Below are positions 42,951-52,627 of a DNA stretch of 64,000 nt, piece by piece (position 1 is the first letter of the stretch; each line of letters opens with the position of its first letter). The stretch is from positions 62,001-126,000 of the forward strand of contig MLAV02000006.1 in assembly GCA_001870995.2 (NCBI GenBank). The letters run 5' to 3'. The translations under genes were made by a program, and so were the position numbers. Under the pieces are notes generated by a model, which had not been told where the DNA came from, searched no databases, and was given only the letters and a program-made list of their open reading frames with translations. This stretch comes from Chitinophaga sp. CB10. Its GTDB lineage: Bacteria; Bacteroidota; Bacteroidia; Chitinophagales; Chitinophagaceae.

Positions 42951-45401
42951 ATGATGGACACTATGCCTTTTTTCCGCGTTAAGCAATGGCTGCTCCTGCC
43001 GGTATTGCTTGTACACATTGCCTCCGCGCAGGTGCGGCAGGAAATAACGCTGCACGACAACTGGAAGTTTTCCAGGGGTAAAAACGACCAGGCCATGCAA
43101 CTGAACTTTGATGATAAAAACTGGCAAACCGTTTCCGTGCCGCACGACTGGGCGATCTACGGCCCGTTCGATAAAGAAATTGATAAACAAAACGTCGCCA
43201 TCGTCCAAAATAACGAAAAGATCTCTTCTGAAAAGACCGGCCGCACCGGCGCGCTGCCCTACATCGGGGAAGGCTGGTACCGCAAAACTTTCCAGCTCCC
43301 CGCCTACAAAAACGGCCAGAAAGTAATACTCCTCTTCGAAGGCGCCATGAGCGAGCCGGTAGTGTACCTCAACGGAAAGAAGGCAGGAGAGTGGCACTAC
43401 GGCTACAACTACTTCTACCTCGACGTAACGGACCTCTACCAGGCCGGCAGGGAAAACCTGCTGGCTGTACACCTGCAGAACGTCGCGCAATCCTCCCGCT
43501 GGTACCCCGGCGCAGGCCTCTACCGCAACGTGCGCGTGATCGTTAAAAATCCGGAAAGCATTGACCAATGGGGTACCTATATCACCACGCCCGTCGTGAC
43601 GGACGAATTCGCAAAAGTAAATATCAAAACAAAAGTCAGCGGCAAAGGCCTGCTGCTGATCACGGATATCCTCGATCCGCAGGGGAACAAGGTAGCCGCA
43701 GATACCGCCGCCACTGCCTTTGGCAACGAGTTTGACCAAAACATCGCCGTGCCCCGCCCGGCCCGCTGGAGCCCCGAAACGCCGGTACGCTACACGGCCA
43801 TATCCCGCCTCTTCGCAGGCCATGAACTGAAAGATGAAGTGACAACGAAATTCGGCATTCGCACCATCGCCTACGATCCCGCCACCGGCTTCTCGCTCAA
43901 CGGGCGGGTACGCAAGTTCAAAGGCGTATGCCTGCATCACGATCTCGGCCCCCTCGGCGCAGCAGTCAACAAAGCCGCCCTGCGCCGCCAGATGCAAATC
44001 CTCAAGGACCTCGGTTGCGACGCTATCCGCAGCTCGCATAACATGCCCTCACTTGAACAGCTGGAACTGGCGGATGAAATGGGCTTCCTGTTCCTCGCGG
44101 AAAGCTTTGACGAATGGGCCAAACCAAAGGTCAAAAACGGCTACGCACGCTTCTTTGCCACAGATGCAGAAAAAGATATCGTGAACCTGATACACGCCAC
44201 CCGCAACCATCCCTGCATCGTCATGTGGAGTTCCGGCAACGAAGTGCCGGACCAGTGGGGCGCAGAAGGGGTAAAACGGGCCAAATGGCTGCAGGATATC
44301 TTCCACCGCGAAGACCCCACCCGGCCCGTAACCGTGGGCATGGACCAGGTGAAAGCTACCATGGCCTCCGGCTTCGGCGCCCTGCTGGACATCCCCGGCC
44401 TCAACTACCGGACACACCTGTACGAAGAAGCCTATAAAGCTTTCCCGCAGGGCCTCCTGCTTGGCTCTGAAACCGCTTCCACGGTAAGCTCCCGGGGCGT
44501 CTATCACTTCCCGGTCGTGAAAGCAAAGGATAAACAATACCCGGACAACCAATCCTCCTCCTACGACCTGGAATATTGCAACTGGTCAAACCTGCCGGAA
44601 GAAGATTTTATGCTACAGGAGGATAAACCCTGGGTGATAGGGCAGTTTGTATGGACCGGGTTCGACTACCTCGGCGAGCCTACGCCCTACGATGATAAAT
44701 GGCCTTCCCGCAGTTCCTACTTCGGCCTGTGCGACCTCGCCGGCATTCCTAAAGACCGCTATTACCTCTATCGCAGCGTCTGGAACACCGCTTCCCCCAC
44801 ACTGCACATACTGCCGCACTGGAACTTCCCCGGCAGGGAAGGAGCGGTAACCCCGGTGTTTGTGTACACGAGCTACGACAGCGCAGAACTCTTCATCAAC
44901 GGTAAAAGCATGGGCGTGCAACGGAAAGACAGCAGCACCCCGCAAAACAGGTACCGGCTCATGTGGATGGATACCAGGTATGAACCGGGTACGGTAAAAG
45001 TAGTGGCGTTCGGAAAAGATGGCAAGCCCGCCGCGGAACAAACCATCGTTACCGCCGGCCGCCCTTATCAGCTCCGCCTCGAGGCGGACAGGCCGCAGCT
45101 TATAGCCGACGGGAACGACCTCTCCTACATCACCGTTACCGTTCTCGACCAGGCAGGCAATGTTTGCCCGGATGCGGCGGAGCAACTGCAGTTCTCCGTC
45201 ACCGGCAACGGCGCCTACAGGGCCGCTTGCAACGGGGACGCTACCTCCCTGGAACTTTTCCACTTACCCACCATGAAAACCTTCAGCGGCAAACTGGTGG
45301 TAGTGGTGCAGGCAGGCAACAAACCAGGGAATATCGAACTAAAAGTCACCGGCAAACGCCTGAAGACCGCGAAAATCCAACTGCTGGCAACGGCGCCATA
45401 A
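42951..45401 (+). CDS. Glycoside hydrolase family 2 protein (beta-galactosidase-like, with DUF4982)
   Basis: An 816-residue secreted exo-glycosidase; the signal peptide ends IASAQV. The order is sugar-binding jelly roll (about 28-195; VPHDWAIYGPFDKEID), immunoglobulin-like domain (about 200-300), TIM barrel (about 305-600), then DUF4982 and a further Ig-like domain. The acid/base is Glu431 in WSSGNEVPD, and the nucleophile is Glu507 in LLGSETAST (numbering from the first Met). Substrate may be a beta-galactoside, beta-glucuronide or other unit; in this xylan-like locus any of these is possible. It converges on the SusD gene across a shared terminator. Confidence 0.92.
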   Translation: MMDTMPFFRVKQWLLLPVLLVHIASAQVRQEITLHDNWKFSRGKNDQAMQLNFDDKNWQTVSVPHDWAIYGPFDKEIDKQNVAIVQNNEKISSEKTGRTGALPYIGEGWYRKTFQLPAYKNGQKVILLFEGAMSEPVVYLNGKKAGEWHYGYNYFYLDVTDLYQAGRENLLAVHLQNVAQSSRWYPGAGLYRNVRVIVKNPESIDQWGTYITTPVVTDEFAKVNIKTKVSGKGLLLITDILDPQGNKVAADTAATAFGNEFDQNIAVPRPARWSPETPVRYTAISRLFAGHELKDEVTTKFGIRTIAYDPATGFSLNGRVRKFKGVCLHHDLGPLGAAVNKAALRRQMQILKDLGCDAIRSSHNMPSLEQLELADEMGFLFLAESFDEWAKPKVKNGYARFFATDAEKDIVNLIHATRNHPCIVMWSSGNEVPDQWGAEGVKRAKWLQDIFHREDPTRPVTVGMDQVKATMASGFGALLDIPGLNYRTHLYEEAYKAFPQGLLLGSETASTVSSRGVYHFPVVKAKDKQYPDNQSSSYDLEYCNWSNLPEEDFMLQEDKPWVIGQFVWTGFDYLGEPTPYDDKWPSRSSYFGLCDLAGIPKDRYYLYRSVWNTASPTLHILPHWNFPGREGAVTPVFVYTSYDSAELFINGKSMGVQRKDSSTPQNRYRLMWMDTRYEPGTVKVVAFGKDGKPAAEQTIVTAGRPYQLRLEADRPQLIADGNDLSYITVTVLDQAGNVCPDAAEQLQFSVTGNGAYRAACNGDATSLELFHLPTMKTFSGKLVVVVQAGNKPGNIELKVTGKRLKTAKIQLLATAP

Positions 45402-45402
45402 T

Positions 45403-45440
45403 AAAAAAAGAGGCTATCTCACAGGTTGAGATAGCCTCTT
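45403..45440 (-). terminator. Strong, largely bidirectional terminator between GH2 and SusD genes
   Basis: GAGGCTATCTCA (45410-45421) and TGAGATAGCCTC (45427-45438) form a perfect 12-base stem with a five-base loop. The minus-strand reading ends in seven Ts, terminating the susCD operon; the plus-strand reading ends in a weaker CTT run. Confidence 0.9.
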
Positions 45441-45459
45441 CGTATATTCATCCTTTCAG

Positions 45460-46983
45460 TTATTTCCAGCGGTCATTCTGCTCCATCGCAGAATTGGACG
45501 TCAGCTCATTCTGCGGAATCGGGAAATAATCATGCTTCCCGTTCACAAAATACTGCCTGCCCACTTTATCACTATTGGTGATCTCCTGCTGCAACAGCCC
45601 CCATCTTTTCAGGTCGTAAAAACGCTGGCCTTCACGGGCAAACTCAATCATGCGCTGGTGCCTGATCTCCGCCATCATCGCGTCCTGGCCCAGTCCTGTG
45701 GTCAGCGGTCCCAGCTTAGCCCTGGACCTTACATCCTGCAGGAAAGGATAAGCCTCGCCGGTTTTACCCTGCATGGTGAGCGCCTCTGCCAGCAGTAGTT
45801 CCACATCTGCGTAACGCAATACGCGCTCGTTGATGCTGGACGTATAGTCGCCACCGTTACTGCCCTTCAGCTCATTATCCTGCGTATAATTCTGGTATTT
45901 CTTAAACATGGATTTAAAGCCAAACTGCAGCTTGAAATCCGAAAACGGCTTGTTGTAGAACCGCGCGCCGGGGTAATCCCAGATCAGCGTGGCATACATG
46001 CGGGGGTCCAACTCATTGTCTACCGTCTTCTCTTTCTGAAACTCGTTAAAGAGTTTATCGGTCGGACTCACCTCAAACCAGCCGGCCACTTCGCCGGGCG
46101 CAAATTCCTGCGCAGTGGTAACGCCCAGGGTCTCGTTCGCATTCTCGCCGGCCCAGGGGTTGGTACCGCCCACATCGGCCAGCTGGATTTCAAACAGCGA
46201 TTCGCTGTTGTTCTCCGTAGAGGCTTTGAAGTTATCCTCGTAGTTGGCGGTCAGGTGATAGTTGAAAGGCGCCGCCGTCAGCTGTTTCAGCGTAGTCTCT
46301 GCATTGGCGTAATCTTTCGTATATACGTAAGCTTTACCCAGCATGCCCAGCGCCGCGCCTTTGGTAGCCCTGCCGATGTTGATGCCGGTATAGGCCACAG
46401 GCAGGTCCGCCGCGGCTTCCGTAAAGTCCTTGATCACGAGCGCCCATACATCCTTCTCCGGCGATTTGGCCACAAAGTAATCGCTAATCGCTACCGGCAC
46501 TTTCGTGCGGATGGCCACATCCCCGAAGTTGGTCACCAGTATAAAGTAGTTCAGTCCGCGGAGGAATTTCGCTTCTGCGATATACGCCTTCTCCTTATCC
46601 GCCTCCAGCTTGGCCTTTCCCACGTTCTCCAGGATCTGGTTGGCGCGGAAAATAGCGCGGTAGCAAACGTTGAACACATCTCCGGCTACGCCGTTGTCCG
46701 GCGTATTCGTGAAGGTGGAAAGCTGGTACAGCGCGGCCACGTCGTTGCGGATGAAGAAGTCATCCCCGCGGCCGTTGGATAATTCCACGCCACGCACGCC
46801 CCACATGCCGCCGTTTACATTTTTAAACAGGCCGTAAGTGGCAGCCATCGCGCTTCTTACGTCATCTTCCGTTTTCCAGTAGGTATCTGTAGTAGTTTGG
46901 TTCGGGTTCGTGAGCTCTAACGTATCGCGGGAGCAGCTGGCAAATACCAGCGTGGCCGCGACCGAAATCAATATCTTTCTCAT
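45460..46983 (-). CDS. susD: RagB/SusD family nutrient-uptake lipoprotein
   Basis: A 507-residue outer-membrane surface lipoprotein (lipobox Cys17, FASCSRD) that captures glycan pieces and acts as the lid of the SusC channel. Typical SusD elements are NPNQTTTDTYWKTEDDVRSAM near the start, FLRGLNYFILVTNFGDVAI, TPR-like helices (GAALGMLGKAYVYTKDYANAETTL) and the C-terminal YADVELLLAEAL and FYDLKRWG motifs, with the ending FPIPQNEL. The start at MRKILIS was chosen because the signal peptide begins there. It follows the SusC gene on the minus strand. Confidence 0.95.
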   Translation of the reverse strand: MRKILISVAATLVFASCSRDTLELTNPNQTTTDTYWKTEDDVRSAMAATYGLFKNVNGGMWGVRGVELSNGRGDDFFIRNDVAALYQLSTFTNTPDNGVAGDVFNVCYRAIFRANQILENVGKAKLEADKEKAYIAEAKFLRGLNYFILVTNFGDVAIRTKVPVAISDYFVAKSPEKDVWALVIKDFTEAAADLPVAYTGINIGRATKGAALGMLGKAYVYTKDYANAETTLKQLTAAPFNYHLTANYEDNFKASTENNSESLFEIQLADVGGTNPWAGENANETLGVTTAQEFAPGEVAGWFEVSPTDKLFNEFQKEKTVDNELDPRMYATLIWDYPGARFYNKPFSDFKLQFGFKSMFKKYQNYTQDNELKGSNGGDYTSSINERVLRYADVELLLAEALTMQGKTGEAYPFLQDVRSRAKLGPLTTGLGQDAMMAEIRHQRMIEFAREGQRFYDLKRWGLLQQEITNSDKVGRQYFVNGKHDYFPIPQNELTSNSAMEQNDRWK

Positions 46984-47002
46984 GGATTGAATTTTTAAGT
47001 GA

Positions 47003-50000
47003 TTACAATGACAGTTGTACACCAACAGAAACGGTGCGGGCAAGCGGATAGGACACATGACCGAAGTCTACGCCCCTGTCCAGGATGGTACCGGTTCTGC
47101 CAATATCCGGGTTGTAACCCTTGTATTTGGTAATGGTAAACAGGTTGTCCGCACTTAGGTAAGCCCTGAGGGAGCTGATTTTAGCCCGCTCCATCAGTTT
47201 CACCGGCACGGTATAACCCAGCTGCACTGTCTTAAACCTAAAGTAGGAACCGTTTTCCAGGAAGCGGGACGACGTACGTGCGTTGAAGTTAGGATCGTCG
47301 ATCACGGCGCGTGGGATGTCCGTATTTTTATTGGTCGGCGTCCAGGCGTTCAGCGTGCTGCGCGCATAGTTGTATTCCAGGTTCATGCCTTCCAGGTCCT
47401 GGCGCAGACCGTTGTAGATCTTATTGCCCTGGGTGCCCTGCAGGAAGAGGTTCAGGTCAAAGTTGTAGGCATTCAGCGTAATCCCTAAACCATATTCAAA
47501 GGAAGGGAAGGAGCTGCCCATGTCAATCCGGTCGGCATTGCTGATCTGTCCATCGCCATTGGCGTCAAGGAATTTGATATCGCCCGGTTTAGCGGAAGGC
47601 TGTATCAGCTGGCCATCTTTACCCCTGTACGCGTCAATCTCTTCCTGCGATTGGAAGATGCCGAGCGCTTTGATCAGGTAAAACGCGGCAATTTCGCCGC
47701 CTGCCTGCGTCAGCGTAGCCTGCGCGCCGTGGTGGGTAGGCTGGCCGCCGGCAATTTGCTGGGTGCCGGTACCCAATGCCAGTACCTTGTTTTTGATGGA
47801 GGCAAACGTACCTCTCACGCTGTAGCTCAGCGCGCCAACGGTATTGCTGTAGCCAAGGCCCATCTCAATACCCTTGTTCAGGATGTTACCGCCGTTCACG
47901 TACGGGTTGGAAGAAGAACCGGCAGATCCCGGGATAGGCACCTGCAGCAGCAGGTCCGTCGTGTTCTTACGGAAATAGTCCGCTGTGAAAGTCAGTTTAT
48001 CATTGAGGAAAGCCGCGTCAATACCCACGTTCACGGTTTCGGTGTTTTCCCATTTAAGATTGGGTGATGCATAGGCCGTTTGAATAGCGCCAAACCATTT
48101 GGATTGGTCGCCGCCATTTACATAGTTGATGTTCGAAGCAATGGCCGCAGAGTAGCCATAGTCGGTAATTTCCTGGTTGCCCAGCTGACCGTAGCTGCCG
48201 CGCAGTTTCAACAGGGAAACAGCGCTGGATGGCACGGACCAGAATTTCTCGTTGGAGATATTCCATCCCGCCGCCAGCGATGGGAAGTTACCGTAACGGT
48301 TGCCCGGCGCAAAGCGGGAGGAACCGTCGCGGCGCAAACTGGCCGTAAACAGGTAGCGGTTATCGTAGGAGTAAATCACGCGGCCCAGCAGGGATACCAG
48401 CGTGCTTACGTATTTGTTGCCTCCCACAGAACCTGTGATGGCGCCGTTATCCAGCTCGCTGATACCGTCGGCCAGTCCGCTGCGGGCAGCGCCCTGGTAC
48501 GTTTTAGTAGCTTTCTGATAGGCGTAACCTGCCAGCGCCTGGATGCTGTGTTTTCCAAAATCTTTGGCGTAGTTCAGCGTATTCTCCGCCATCACCAGGT
48601 TGGTGCGGGTGCTGGATTGAGAAAGGTTGTTGGTAGGGTTGGCAAAGAGGCCGCCTACCTGGTAACGCCGGGTGTAATCCTTATCTTCCTGGAACGCATC
48701 GGTATAACCGAGGTTGAAACGGTATTTCAGGGAAGAGAGGATGGTTACTTCCGCAAAAGCGTTGGCAATAATGGAAGTGGTATTGGTCGTAATATCTTCC
48801 AGGTGCAGCTGCGCAACCGGGTTGGCCACATTCACCACGGAACCGCTGGCGCCGGAATAGCCGCCGATGGCATTCTCGTCATAGATCTGGAATACCGGGA
48901 TCATTTTCACCGCGGAACCCACCGGGTTACCGCCTTGTCCACCCCAGCCGCCGGGCATTTTCGTCCAGTTCTCCCTCGTCAGTATCAGGGATTGCCCCAG
49001 CTTCAGCCGGCCTTTCGTCGTCTCCGTTTTCTCGCGGATGCCATAGCGTTTATAGCCTGTCACATCTACGATACCATCCTGGTCGTTATACTGCCCGGAA
49101 AAGCTGTAACGGGTATTTTCATTACCGCCGCTAACAGACAGGTTGTATTGTTGCATAATGGCAGTTCTGTATATCGCGTCCTGCCAGTCGGTGCCAGCGC
49201 CCAGCTGATCAGGGTTTGCGGCGATGCTCAGTCGCGGCAGGCCCGCGTTGTCGTGCGCCATATTGCTCACGGTCGCCCATTCCTGCGCATTCAGCACATC
49301 GTATTTTTTAATGATTTTCTGTGAACCCACGTTCGCGTTAAACTGAATCACCGGCGGGCCGTTCTTACCGGTTTTGGTAGTCACCAGCACTACGCCGTTG
49401 GCCGCACGGGAACCGTAGATAGCGGCCGCGGAAGCGTCTTTCAGCACGTCCATGGACTCAATGTCCCCCGGCGCAATGTTGTTGATATTTTCCACCTGCA
49501 CCCCATCCACCAGGTAGAGCGGGTTGGCATTGTTGATCGTGCCCGCGCCGCGGATCAATACGCGCATGCCTGATCCGGGATCGCCCCCGGCTGATTCCAC
49601 GGTTACGCCCGCGAGCTTGCCCTGCAGGGCCCTGCTCACGTTGCTCACGCCTTCCGATTTGATATCCGTCGCTTTCAGCGTGGCAATGGAACCGGTCAGG
49701 TCTTTTTTCTTCACAGTACCATAACCGATGATCACTACTTCATTGAGGCCGGCGGTACTTTTTTTCAACACAATCTGAATCGTATTTTCCGCGCCTACGG
49801 TAATCTCCTGCGACTCATATTCCATCGATGATACGAGCAGTTTATCCCCCGGGTTGGCCGTCAGCGCAAACTGGCCTTTATCATCCGTAATAGCGCCGCG
49901 GGAGGTGCCTTTCACCTGGATGGACGCCCCGAATACGGGCTGGTGGGTGCCCTCTTCCGTTACTTTTCCTGTAATTTTTTTCTGTGCATGTACTGCGAGC

Positions 50001-50080
50001 GTGCAGAGTAATAGAAACAAAGTGATCGCATGCCTTCTCCAGGCTGGTGGTGAAATGCTCACCCCGGTGTAATTCTTCAT
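47003..50080 (-). CDS. susC: SusC/RagA family TonB-linked outer membrane protein
   Basis: A 1025-residue outer-membrane glycan transporter. The signal peptide ends VHAQ. A carboxypeptidase-like domain follows (about 34-110; ITGKVTEEGTHQPVFGASIQVKG), then the STN-free plug with TGSIATLKATDIKSEGVSNVSRALQGKLAGVTV and the SusC signature GTINNANPLYLVDGVQVENI, then IYGSRAANGVVLVTTKTG and the barrel. It pairs with the SusD gene 19 bases downstream. No ECF-sigma or anti-sigma gene is adjacent, so induction of the locus must use a regulator elsewhere. Confidence 0.95.
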   Translation of the reverse strand: MKNYTGVSISPPAWRRHAITLFLLLCTLAVHAQKKITGKVTEEGTHQPVFGASIQVKGTSRGAITDDKGQFALTANPGDKLLVSSMEYESQEITVGAENTIQIVLKKSTAGLNEVVIIGYGTVKKKDLTGSIATLKATDIKSEGVSNVSRALQGKLAGVTVESAGGDPGSGMRVLIRGAGTINNANPLYLVDGVQVENINNIAPGDIESMDVLKDASAAAIYGSRAANGVVLVTTKTGKNGPPVIQFNANVGSQKIIKKYDVLNAQEWATVSNMAHDNAGLPRLSIAANPDQLGAGTDWQDAIYRTAIMQQYNLSVSGGNENTRYSFSGQYNDQDGIVDVTGYKRYGIREKTETTKGRLKLGQSLILTRENWTKMPGGWGGQGGNPVGSAVKMIPVFQIYDENAIGGYSGASGSVVNVANPVAQLHLEDITTNTTSIIANAFAEVTILSSLKYRFNLGYTDAFQEDKDYTRRYQVGGLFANPTNNLSQSSTRTNLVMAENTLNYAKDFGKHSIQALAGYAYQKATKTYQGAARSGLADGISELDNGAITGSVGGNKYVSTLVSLLGRVIYSYDNRYLFTASLRRDGSSRFAPGNRYGNFPSLAAGWNISNEKFWSVPSSAVSLLKLRGSYGQLGNQEITDYGYSAAIASNINYVNGGDQSKWFGAIQTAYASPNLKWENTETVNVGIDAAFLNDKLTFTADYFRKNTTDLLLQVPIPGSAGSSSNPYVNGGNILNKGIEMGLGYSNTVGALSYSVRGTFASIKNKVLALGTGTQQIAGGQPTHHGAQATLTQAGGEIAAFYLIKALGIFQSQEEIDAYRGKDGQLIQPSAKPGDIKFLDANGDGQISNADRIDMGSSFPSFEYGLGITLNAYNFDLNLFLQGTQGNKIYNGLRQDLEGMNLEYNYARSTLNAWTPTNKNTDIPRAVIDDPNFNARTSSRFLENGSYFRFKTVQLGYTVPVKLMERAKISSLRAYLSADNLFTITKYKGYNPDIGRTGTILDRGVDFGHVSYPLARTVSVGVQLSL

Positions 50081-50603
50081 ACGGGAAAGTTTAGATATTC
50101 AGATTTTAGTTGGACTTACTGTACGGTTAAGATTAAATTGTCAATAAACGTGGATCCTTCAGGTGAAAAAATGGCAAAACCGGGTTCTCTTTTTTCACCC
50201 CTGCGCAATATAGTTTTTAATTGTCAAAATGACGCGTAAAAATTTTGATGCCATCGGTTGCGTAATAAAAATTTAACCGGGCCTGATAAAAAAAGTCTTT
50301 TAAAGTGTTAGAATAAAATTATTTTCCACTGAAGTTTTACAGATATTTGATTTTTTTAGGGGAGAGATTTAATGCCGCAAGGGACGTGGCAAAGACCCTG
50401 TCGGTAGCTGCCCGGCGGCAGTATGCCGGATAAGGGAAAGGAAGCGGTACGCAGTACCGTACCCCTAAAACCCGGTGCAATGGCGCCGCAAAATGCCTCC
50501 ATCTAAAAAAAATATAAATATCGCCAACGAACCGTATATCAATTAATTGTAACAATGACATTTAATATATTTAAATTGTCCGCCCATTTCAGCAAATTCC
50601 GTT
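50081..50603. other. Divergent intergenic region between SusC and GH51 genes
   Basis: This 523-base AT-rich region must hold the promoters for both glycan transcription units. A central more GC-rich block (about 50380-50470) contains CGGTAC-GCA-GTACCG (50445-50459), a perfect palindrome that might bind a regulator. I see no convincing -33/-7 pair and no small ORF with coding character. Confidence 0.45.
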
Positions 50604-52571
50604 ATGAATAAATTTTTATTTTCCTGCTGCCTCTCGTTATCGGCAGCAGCGGCTTTCAGCCAGCAAAAAACTTTTACGGTCAACACCGCACAGGTAGGCG
50701 CTGCCATACAGCCTACGATGTACGGCGTTTTCTTTGAGGACATCAACATGGGCGCCGACGGTGGCATCTACGCGGAACTGGTGAAAAACCGTTCCTTTGA
50801 ATTCAACAACCCCCTCATGGGCTGGACCATCAACGGCAAAAAGGAAGAAGGGGACCTCCTCGTACTCAACAGTCCCGCCTACAACAAAGCCAACCCAAAC
50901 TACATCCGCGTAAAAGTCAACCACCGCCGCAAAGGAGAGTGGGGCCTTACCAACGAAGGCTTCCGCGGCATGGGCATCCGTGCCGGGGTGAACTACACGC
51001 TCTCCCTGCAATACCGCACCGCCCAACCCGGCATCACCATCCACGGGGAACTGGTGAATGCGGCCGGGAAAGTCATCGGCAGCGCCTCCTTCTCCCCGGC
51101 AGGCACTAACGGTAACTGGCAAACGAAATCCCTCAGCTTCACGGCCGCCGCCCAGGATACCACCGCAAAACTCACCCTCTGGCTGGAAGGGGACGGCGTC
51201 ATCGACCTCGATATGATTTCCCTCTTCCCCGGCGATACCTGGAAAAACAGGCCCAAAGGGCTCCGCGCGGATATGGTGCAGATGCTGGCAGATATGAAGC
51301 CGGGCTTTATCCGCTTCCCCGGCGGCTGTATCGTGGAAGGGCGCGACCTCGCCAACCGCTTTCAATGGAAGAAGACCCTCGGCCCGATCGAAAACCGGGA
51401 GCTGATCATCAACCGCTGGAATACGGAATTCAATCACCGCCTGACGCCGGATTATTACCAAAGCTTCGGCCTCGGCTTCTTCGAATACTTCCAGCTCGCG
51501 GAAGACATCGGCGCAGCGCCCCTGCCTATCCTCAACTGCGGCATGGCCTGCCAGTTCAACACGGCTGAACTAGCGCCCATGGAAGAGCTGCAGCCCTATA
51601 TCCAGGATGCGCTCGACCTCGTGGAATTCGCCAACGGCCCGGCCACCAGCACCTGGGGCAAAGTACGCGCAGATATGGGCCACCCGGAACCTTTCCATCT
51701 CACCATGATCGGCGTTGGAAACGAAAACTGGGGCCCCCAATACATTGAACGCGCCCGCGCTTTCGCCGCCGCGCTCAAAGCCAAGCACCCGGAAATCAAA
51801 CTGGTATTCAGCTCCGGAACGGACCCCAACGGCCCGCGCTTCGATTACCTCAACGATACCTTGCGCAAAATGAATGCGGACTTCATCGATGAACACTATT
51901 ACCGCAGCCCGGAATGGTTCCTCTCCAATGCCGCCCGCTATGATCAATACCCCCGCACCGGCTCCAAAGTATTTGCAGGCGAGTACGCCGCCCATGAAGG
52001 GAAAGACTTCACCGGCGCGGAACGTAACACCCTGCGCGCCGCCATTGCGGAAGCGGCCTTCCTCACCGGCCTGGAACGCAATGCGGACGTAGTGCACATG
52101 GCCTCCTATGCGCCCCTCTTTGCGCATGCCGCCGCCTGGCAATGGGCGCCGGACCTCATCTGGGTGAATAACTTGCAGGTAGTAGGCACGCCCAGCTACC
52201 AGGTGCAAAAACTCTATTCGCTCAATAAAGGCACGAATGTGCTGCCCCTGCTCAGCGATGGGAAGCCGGTTACCGGGCAGGACAGCCTGTATGCCTCCGC
52301 CGTGATAGACCAGCACAAAAAAGAGATCATCGTAAAACTTGTGAATGTAAGCCAGCAGCCGGTTAGCGGCAAAATAGCCCTGCAGGGTAAAAACAACCTC
52401 GCTAAAACCGCCGTGCTGACCACCCTTTCCGGCAACGATCCAGTTGCTGTCAACAACTTCAGCGCACAGCCCATCGTACCGGTGGATAGGGAAGTAGTAG
52501 TCAGCAAACAATCCGTTGCGCTGACCCTTGCGCCGAATTCCCTGCAAGTCCTGCGGGTGAAATTCAAATAG
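50604..52571 (+). CDS. Alpha-L-arabinofuranosidase, GH51
   Basis: A 655-residue secreted enzyme (signal peptide ends AAAFSQQ) that removes alpha-L-arabinofuranosyl side groups from arabinoxylan or arabinan. The opening MYGVFFEDINMGADGGIYAELV is the GH51 hallmark. A CBM4/9-like sandwich lies at about residues 75-205. The barrel carries acid/base Glu374 in GVGNENWG and nucleophile Glu460 in VFAGEYAAH, followed by a C-terminal beta domain. The order and length match Bacteroidota GH51 enzymes. It is divergent from SusC and convergent with GH115. Confidence 0.95.
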   Translation: MNKFLFSCCLSLSAAAAFSQQKTFTVNTAQVGAAIQPTMYGVFFEDINMGADGGIYAELVKNRSFEFNNPLMGWTINGKKEEGDLLVLNSPAYNKANPNYIRVKVNHRRKGEWGLTNEGFRGMGIRAGVNYTLSLQYRTAQPGITIHGELVNAAGKVIGSASFSPAGTNGNWQTKSLSFTAAAQDTTAKLTLWLEGDGVIDLDMISLFPGDTWKNRPKGLRADMVQMLADMKPGFIRFPGGCIVEGRDLANRFQWKKTLGPIENRELIINRWNTEFNHRLTPDYYQSFGLGFFEYFQLAEDIGAAPLPILNCGMACQFNTAELAPMEELQPYIQDALDLVEFANGPATSTWGKVRADMGHPEPFHLTMIGVGNENWGPQYIERARAFAAALKAKHPEIKLVFSSGTDPNGPRFDYLNDTLRKMNADFIDEHYYRSPEWFLSNAARYDQYPRTGSKVFAGEYAAHEGKDFTGAERNTLRAAIAEAAFLTGLERNADVVHMASYAPLFAHAAAWQWAPDLIWVNNLQVVGTPSYQVQKLYSLNKGTNVLPLLSDGKPVTGQDSLYASAVIDQHKKEIIVKLVNVSQQPVSGKIALQGKNNLAKTAVLTTLSGNDPVAVNNFSAQPIVPVDREVVVSKQSVALTLAPNSLQVLRVKFK

Positions 52572-52585
52572 GCAACAAAACTCAA

Positions 52586-52623
52586 AAACAGCCCTTCGTA
52601 TAGCCATATACGAAGGGCTGTTT
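52586..52623. terminator. Bidirectional terminator between GH51 and GH115
   Basis: A perfect 17-base stem (52586-52602 / 52607-52623) with loop GCCA. Its arms start with AAA and end with TTT, giving T-runs on both strands. It lies between two convergent genes. Confidence 0.9.
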
Positions 52624-52627
52624 CTTA

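Noticed and set aside
50337..50561. Small minus-strand frame in the SusC-GH51 intergenic region
   Set aside because: It lacks any recognisable domain or start context and spans the palindrome-containing regulatory region.
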